In this document: positions 59,789-64,000 of the stretch, piece by piece
Position numbering within the stretch: position 1 is the first letter of the stretch
How the letters are laid out: every line of letters begins with the position of its first letter
Assembly (NCBI RefSeq): GCF_017303275.1
Contig: NZ_JAFKOJ010000001.1
Span: forward strand, 310,001-374,000
Length of the DNA stretch: 64,000 nucleotides
From: Bacillus sp. NTK034
GTDB taxonomy: Bacteria; Bacillota; Bacilli; Bacillales; Cytobacillaceae
Direction: 5' to 3'
The notes under the pieces: model-generated
What the model saw: the letters and a program-made list of their open reading frames with translations, nothing else
Told to the model about the DNA's origin: nothing
Database searches by the model: none
Program-made: the position numbers and the translations under genes

Positions 59789-61084
59789 ATGAAAAAGGGA
59801 ATAATCTTTATCATTTCCGTCATCCTGCTAATTGGCATTTTGACAGGATGTTCGGGTGAGGAAAGTGTTCAGGCAGTAAAAACGAAGGATGGAAAAGTAA
59901 TTGTTGATTTTTGGAGCTTCTGGGGTTCGGAAACGAGGCGTCCGATCATAGAAAAAATCATAGAGGATTTTAACAATTCACAGGATGAGGTTTTTGTAAA
60001 GCATACATATTTGCCCTGGGGAGATATTTGGACAAAGAACCTGGCATCCGTTGCAGCGGGAAACCCGGCTGATGTTATTATAAACGATATTAATTCAGTC
60101 GCCCAGCGAGCTGAAAACGCCCAATCCGAAGATCTGAGCAAGTATATTGATGAATCCTTCAAAACTCAATTTTATCCTCATTTATGGGAAACGGTAATGT
60201 ATGGGGATAAACCTTATGCAGTTCCATTCAATACAGATACAAGATTGCTATTTTACAATAAAGATGCTTTTAAAGAAGCTGGACTTGATCCGGAAAAGCC
60301 GCCAGCGACATGGGCGGAACTGGAGGAGTACGCCGAAAAGCTTGATATTAAGGATGGAGACCGCTATGAGAGAGTTGGCTTTTATCCGCTATGGGGCAGC
60401 ATTGGTGCTGCCAGCTGGATGACAATCGCTGACGGCGGAAAAGGATTCATTCAAGATGGAGAACTTTATATCAATACACCTAAAAAGCAGGAAGCTCTTC
60501 AATGGCTGCTGGGATGGAAAGAGCGTCTTGGTGAGAAGACAGTTCAATCCTTTGAAGCTGAATTTGGAAGTGAACAATCAAATCCATTCATTGCAGGAAA
60601 AGTGGCAATGTGGGTTGATGTCGGCACGTTTTACACACAGATTCGTGACTACGGAGAGGATATGAACTTTGGAGTAGCCCCAATTCCTGCATTTGAAAAA
60701 GGTTCTGGGAATTGGAGCGATGGCGGCGGTTTCGTAGCTGAAATACCGAAAGGAGCCAAACATCCTGAGGAAGCTATGAAATTTATCAAGTATTTAACTG
60801 GCCCGGAAGCACAAAAATACTGGGCTATGAAAAACTATGATAATGTCGCAAACAAAGAAGCTGCAGAAGCAGTGGTTAATGAGTTAAAGGGCGATGATAA
60901 GTACGTATATGAAGCTTCAGTGGCAAACCTTGATCAAACGCAATTGTTTCCGGTTCCTGTAAAGTATCCAGATTACCAGAGCCGCATCAATCCGCATATA
61001 GACAATGCGCTGCTGGGGAAAACGAAGCCGGAAAAAGCGCTGGCAAAAGCAGAGAAAGATGTTGAAAAACTAAAGAGAAAATAG
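59789..61084 (+). CDS. ABC sugar transporter, substrate-binding lipoprotein
   Basis: A 431-residue family-1 extracellular binding protein: signal peptide with lipobox LTGC (Cys about 22), then a two-lobe carbohydrate-binding fold with VDFWSFWGSETRRPIIEKIIEDFN, AVPFNTDTRLLFYNKDAFKEAGLD, FIAGKVAMWVDVG and the late KFIKYLTGPEAQKYWA. It captures an oligosaccharide or similar solute. Two permease genes follow. A perfect hairpin right behind it probably raises its mRNA level over the permeases. Confidence 0.9.
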   Translation: MKKGIIFIISVILLIGILTGCSGEESVQAVKTKDGKVIVDFWSFWGSETRRPIIEKIIEDFNNSQDEVFVKHTYLPWGDIWTKNLASVAAGNPADVIINDINSVAQRAENAQSEDLSKYIDESFKTQFYPHLWETVMYGDKPYAVPFNTDTRLLFYNKDAFKEAGLDPEKPPATWAELEEYAEKLDIKDGDRYERVGFYPLWGSIGAASWMTIADGGKGFIQDGELYINTPKKQEALQWLLGWKERLGEKTVQSFEAEFGSEQSNPFIAGKVAMWVDVGTFYTQIRDYGEDMNFGVAPIPAFEKGSGNWSDGGGFVAEIPKGAKHPEEAMKFIKYLTGPEAQKYWAMKNYDNVANKEAAEAVVNELKGDDKYVYEASVANLDQTQLFPVPVKYPDYQSRINPHIDNALLGKTKPEKALAKAEKDVEKLKRK

Positions 61085-61087
61085 ATC

Positions 61088-61117
61088 AAAGAGAGAAGGA
61101 TTCCTCCTTCTCTCTTT
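61088..61117 (+). terminator. Hairpin between binding-protein and permease genes
   Basis: AAAGAGAGAAGGA and TCCTTCTCTCTTT form a perfect 13-bp stem with a 4-base loop, without a long T-run. It could be a partial terminator or a 3' stabiliser that gives more binding protein than permease. Confidence 0.7.
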
Positions 61118-61144
61118 AAAAATAAATAAAAGAAGGTGTATGGG

Positions 61145-62122
61145 TTGAAATCATATGATACAACATTTGTGCGCCGGGGAGCGGATCTTGCGGGCAAGAA
61201 AGTAAAGACTTCACGCAGACGGATGTCCCGCCAAACAAGAGAAAATATCTTTGGCTATCTATTTATCAGCCCGTGGATAATCGGATTTCTGGGACTGACA
61301 CTTGGTCCTCTTTTATTTTCCTTATTTGCAAGTTTTACAGATTATAATATTACCTCAAGAATGAATTTTATCGGCCTTGATAATTTTAAACGCATGTTTA
61401 CAATCGATGATCTTTTTAAAACGTCTTTATGGAACACACTTTATTACGTTTTATTCTCTGTCCCGCTGACTACTGCAGGGGCGATTTTTCTGTCGGTTCT
61501 TTTAAATCAGAAAGTAAGAGGCATGAAATTTTTCCGCACACTTTATTATCTGCCAGCTATCCTTTCAGGTGTTGCGGTTTACTTTTTGTGGATGCAGCTT
61601 CTAAGTCCTTCAACAGGGCTGGTTAATACGTTCTTAGCATGGCTTGGGATTGAAGGGCCAGCCTGGCTGTTTGACCCCGAATGGACGAAACCAGCTTTGC
61701 TATTGATGAAAATGTGGAGTGTCGGCGGAGGGATGCTGCTTTACCTTGCAAGTCTGCAGGGAGTTTCAGCTTCCCTGTATGAAGCAGCGGATCTGGATGG
61801 GGCAGGTGTTATGCAGAAATTCTTTTATATCACCCTGCCAATGATTTCACCAATCATTTTCTTCGATGTGCTGACCAGTACCATAGGTGCCTTCCAGATC
61901 TTTCAAGAAGCATATGTCATGACAGAAAACGGAAGCGGAGGACCAGGAAACTCACTCCTATTCTATAATCTGCATATGTGGAATAATGCGTTTGAAGTGT
62001 TTGACATGGGCTATGCATCTGCAATGGCCTGGCTGCTGTTCATTGTCGTAATGGTACTGACAATCATTAATATGAAACTCGGCAAAAAATGGGTTCATTA
62101 TGAGGGGGGAGATAATAAATGA
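61145..62122 (+). CDS. ABC sugar transporter permease, MalF type
   Basis: A 325-residue inner-membrane protein with six predicted membrane segments (from IFGYLFISPWIIGFLGLTLGP). The ATPase-contacting EAA loop is YEAADLDGAGVMQKFFYITLPMI-like (about residues 218-240). TTG 61145 is preferred because AGAAGG lies eight bases upstream; GTG at 61136 is the alternative. It overlaps the second permease gene by 4 bases. Confidence 0.9.
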   Translation: MKSYDTTFVRRGADLAGKKVKTSRRRMSRQTRENIFGYLFISPWIIGFLGLTLGPLLFSLFASFTDYNITSRMNFIGLDNFKRMFTIDDLFKTSLWNTLYYVLFSVPLTTAGAIFLSVLLNQKVRGMKFFRTLYYLPAILSGVAVYFLWMQLLSPSTGLVNTFLAWLGIEGPAWLFDPEWTKPALLLMKMWSVGGGMLLYLASLQGVSASLYEAADLDGAGVMQKFFYITLPMISPIIFFDVLTSTIGAFQIFQEAYVMTENGSGGPGNSLLFYNLHMWNNAFEVFDMGYASAMAWLLFIVVMVLTIINMKLGKKWVHYEGGDNK

Positions 62123-62988
62123 GGACTGCCGCTGCAACGAAGTTTTATGAGACGAAAAAATTCAAAGAAAAATTAAAGCAGACGATTATTTTTATCGTTT
62201 TATTAGCAGGAAGTGTACTGGTATTATCTCCGCTGTGGTGGATGATTTCGACATCATTGAAATCTCCTGCTGAGATTGCCCAATATCCGCCTACCTTTGT
62301 GCCAAAAGAATTCCATTTTTCCAATTATGTTGAAGCCTGGAAAACAGCGCCGTTTACACGCTGGGCAATGAATACGTTTTTTATTGCCTTTTGCGGAATG
62401 GCTGGAAGTGTTCTTGTCAACTCGCTCGTTGCTTATGCATTTGCGAAAATCCGTTTTAAAGGAAGAAATGCTTTGTTTATAGTCGTGTTATCAACCATGC
62501 TGATTCCAGGGTTTGTTACGATGGTACCCCAGTACATCTTATTTTCAAAGCTTGGCTGGGTAAATACGTACCTGCCGCTGATTGTTCCAGCTTTTTTGGG
62601 GAGTGCCTTTTTTATCTTCCTTTTGCGTCAGTTTATGATGACCATTCCTAATGAACTGATAGAGGCAGCAGTACTTGATGGTGCGAATCATCTGCAGATC
62701 TGGTGGCATATCATGCTGCCGCTGACAAAGCCAGCGCTTATTACAGTAGCCATTTTTTCATTTAATGGGGCATGGAATGACCTGCTTGGACCATTATTAT
62801 ATATAAATGATGAAAGTCTGTACACACTGCAAATCGGGCTTCAGACCTTCAAGGGAACAGTACAGACACAGTGGCATTACCTGATGGCCATGTCAGTCAT
62901 AGTTCTCCTGCCTGTTGTACTGCTATTCTTCTTCTTCCAGAAGCACTTTATAGAAGGTTCAAACATCACATCAGGCTCGAAGGGATAA
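62119..62988 (+). CDS. ABC sugar transporter permease, MalG type
   Basis: A 289-residue inner-membrane protein with six membrane segments; starts as SVLVLSPLWWMISTSLKSPAEI, typical of MalG-type subunits. The EAA loop is IEAAVLDGANHLQIWWHIMLPL-like (about residues 185-206). Its ATG overlaps the stop of the MalF-type gene. No ATP-binding subunit is encoded nearby, so it likely shares a general MsmX-type ATPase. No glycoside hydrolase accompanies the set. Confidence 0.91.
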   Translation: MRTAAATKFYETKKFKEKLKQTIIFIVLLAGSVLVLSPLWWMISTSLKSPAEIAQYPPTFVPKEFHFSNYVEAWKTAPFTRWAMNTFFIAFCGMAGSVLVNSLVAYAFAKIRFKGRNALFIVVLSTMLIPGFVTMVPQYILFSKLGWVNTYLPLIVPAFLGSAFFIFLLRQFMMTIPNELIEAAVLDGANHLQIWWHIMLPLTKPALITVAIFSFNGAWNDLLGPLLYINDESLYTLQIGLQTFKGTVQTQWHYLMAMSVIVLLPVVLLFFFFQKHFIEGSNITSGSKG

Positions 62989-63024
62989 CAAAACCGGCTA
63001 AGCACCTGCTTAGCCGGTTTTGTT
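62988..63024 (+). terminator. Terminator of the sugar ABC operon
   Basis: AAAACCGGCTAAGCA and TGCTTAGCCGGTTTT form a very stable stem ending TTTTGTT, directly after the stop. Confidence 0.92.
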
Positions 63025-63089
63025 ACTGTCCTGCTCCAGGCGAAACCGGGTTATGATTGTACCCGATTAGCAAAAGCCTTCCGCTTTTA

Positions 63090-63833
63090 TTATTGAATAG
63101 GACAATATGTTCTCCATTCCCCGCTCACACATACTTTATGGCGGGGTACATAACAGTCAATGATTACCGTATCTGGATTAAGTCCACTTTCTTTTAGCTG
63201 GGAAGAAACTGAAACTTCAGGCTCAGTATTTGCGGATGAACAAGGGTATCCGCCACGCCATTCGTATTTTGTACAGTAGTAGCATAACTCTGCTGCTGCT
63301 GTGATTTTATCGGAGGAGTCAGCATTGCTTTTCACTGTTCCTTCAATCAGCTGTGTTTTTTTCTTTTCAACCTCGAGCAAATAATCAGTAAAGGTACTGT
63401 CTTTCGAGATATCTATTTTGGTCTCTGCATCCGTTTTAAGGTCTTTTACATAAAAAGCCTGGTCCTCTATAAGCCTGCTGTAATCAACAAGCCGGACTTT
63501 TAATCCTTTTCTGTCGGACTCATATGAAAATGATAGAAGTGACGAGAAATTTACAAGGGCTTTTTTATCTAAGAAAACATTTTTTTCTTTGTATTCAATT
63601 TCATATTGAACTGTCCAGCCATATTGTTTTCCTTTTTCATCAATAAGAGCTTTTGGCTTGGCGGCTGCATCTTTTAAAATGGAGGATTTAAATTCCTTAA
63701 ACTCATCAGCCTTCAACACGGCTTTCATGAAATCTTTCTCAGTCAAATCAGCAGAACGGCTTTTGGGCTCTGCAGAAACATTGCCTGAAAAGACTAGTAA
63801 AATAGTCAATAACAAGAAAATATATCTTTTCAT
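63090..63833 (-). CDS. Secreted Cys-rich protein, unidentified
   Basis: A 247-residue exported protein with a signal peptide (1 to about 21, ending SAE). The middle is charged and beta-rich. The last quarter has six cysteines (CYYC, YPC, DC, VC, YC) with several Trp and Tyr, enough for three disulfides or a metal site. ATG 63833 is preferred over the adjoining GTG because GGAGG lies 8 bases upstream. No family is recognised and no operon partner is in the window. Confidence 0.6.
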   Translation of the reverse strand: MKRYIFLLLTILLVFSGNVSAEPKSRSADLTEKDFMKAVLKADEFKEFKSSILKDAAAKPKALIDEKGKQYGWTVQYEIEYKEKNVFLDKKALVNFSSLLSFSYESDRKGLKVRLVDYSRLIEDQAFYVKDLKTDAETKIDISKDSTFTDYLLEVEKKKTQLIEGTVKSNADSSDKITAAAELCYYCTKYEWRGGYPCSSANTEPEVSVSSQLKESGLNPDTVIIDCYVPRHKVCVSGEWRTYCPIQ

Positions 63834-63944
63834 CACATACCTCCTAAAAGTATTGTCCTATATAAGATTAACCTAAATTTCCAAAATTAGGAATGGTGCG
63901 AAATGATTATATTTATCTAGTATATTTTATCTAATATGAATAAA

Positions 63945-63979
63945 AAACAGCCTTATGGTAAAAGGCCGCAAGGCTGTTT
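63945..63979. terminator. Hairpin near the window end
   Basis: AAACAGCCTT and AAGGCTGTTT pair around a 15-base middle. It probably terminates a gene lying beyond the window. Confidence 0.6.
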
Positions 63980-64000
63980 GATCAGTCAATATTATAGAAG

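Overview
The window reads as chromosomal DNA of a low-GC, spore-forming Bacillaceae. The evidence is an alpha/beta small acid-soluble spore protein, a Tgl-type spore transglutaminase, two YjcZ-family peptides, bacillopeptidase F, a sigma-W promoter in front of nfeD/flotillin, CcpA (cre) and TnrA/GlnR boxes, and strong Shine-Dalgarno sequences. A Cytobacillus/Mesobacillus-like genus is my guess; the sequence alone does not settle it.

Layout. 1-4.6 kb is AT-rich accessory DNA ending close to tRNA-Val(GAC): a membrane J-domain protein, a YHYH-like secreted protein, an HNH nuclease, a Cys-rich protein, a broken helix-turn-helix gene and a HEPN-like protein with an R-x4-H motif. 5.2-9.2 kb holds proline dehydrogenase, a GNAT remnant and a PTS IICB/phosphohydrolase pair. 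9.2-31.4 kb is a large aromatic catabolic island. 31.6-36 kb carries RpiR, a YjiH-like membrane protein, a GNAT and an N-acylamino-acid racemase/OSBS-like enolase. 36-44 kb holds small spore genes, an ammonium transporter, a DUF294/DnaQ pair, a HAD phosphatase and CstA. 44-53 kb holds Tgl, a MurE-like ligase with an altered substrate motif, GDPD, nfeD-floT, two YjcZ peptides, a 20-bp degenerate tandem repeat and an ABC-F protein behind a visible attenuator. 53-64 kb holds bacillopeptidase F, an ECF sigma/anti-sigma pair, a sugar ABC importer without ATPase, and a secreted Cys-rich protein.

The aromatic island encodes a complete protocatechuate 2,3-cleavage route. PobA-type hydroxylase makes protocatechuate; a class III extradiol dioxygenase, an ACMSD-like decarboxylase, a semialdehyde dehydrogenase, a tautomerase, a decarboxylase, a hydratase, an aldolase and an acetaldehyde dehydrogenase take it to pyruvate and acetyl-CoA. 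The gene set and most of the order match the pra cluster described from Paenibacillus. Around this core are a benzaldehyde-type dehydrogenase, an orphan ThDP decarboxylase-like enzyme, a Rieske dioxygenase alpha/beta pair without electron-transfer partners, a DctPQM TRAP importer with a second orphan DctP, three IclR regulators and one LysR regulator.

The strongest new observation is regulatory. Four separate promoters in the island (aldehyde dehydrogenase, pra operon, pobA, TRAP/Rieske operon) share one geometry: a 15-bp box resembling TTGCATATAGAGCAA, then exactly 8 nt, a -35 element, exactly 17 nt, and a -10 element. Most also carry a cre-like site. This suggests IclR-type activators working from one fixed position, under carbon catabolite repression.
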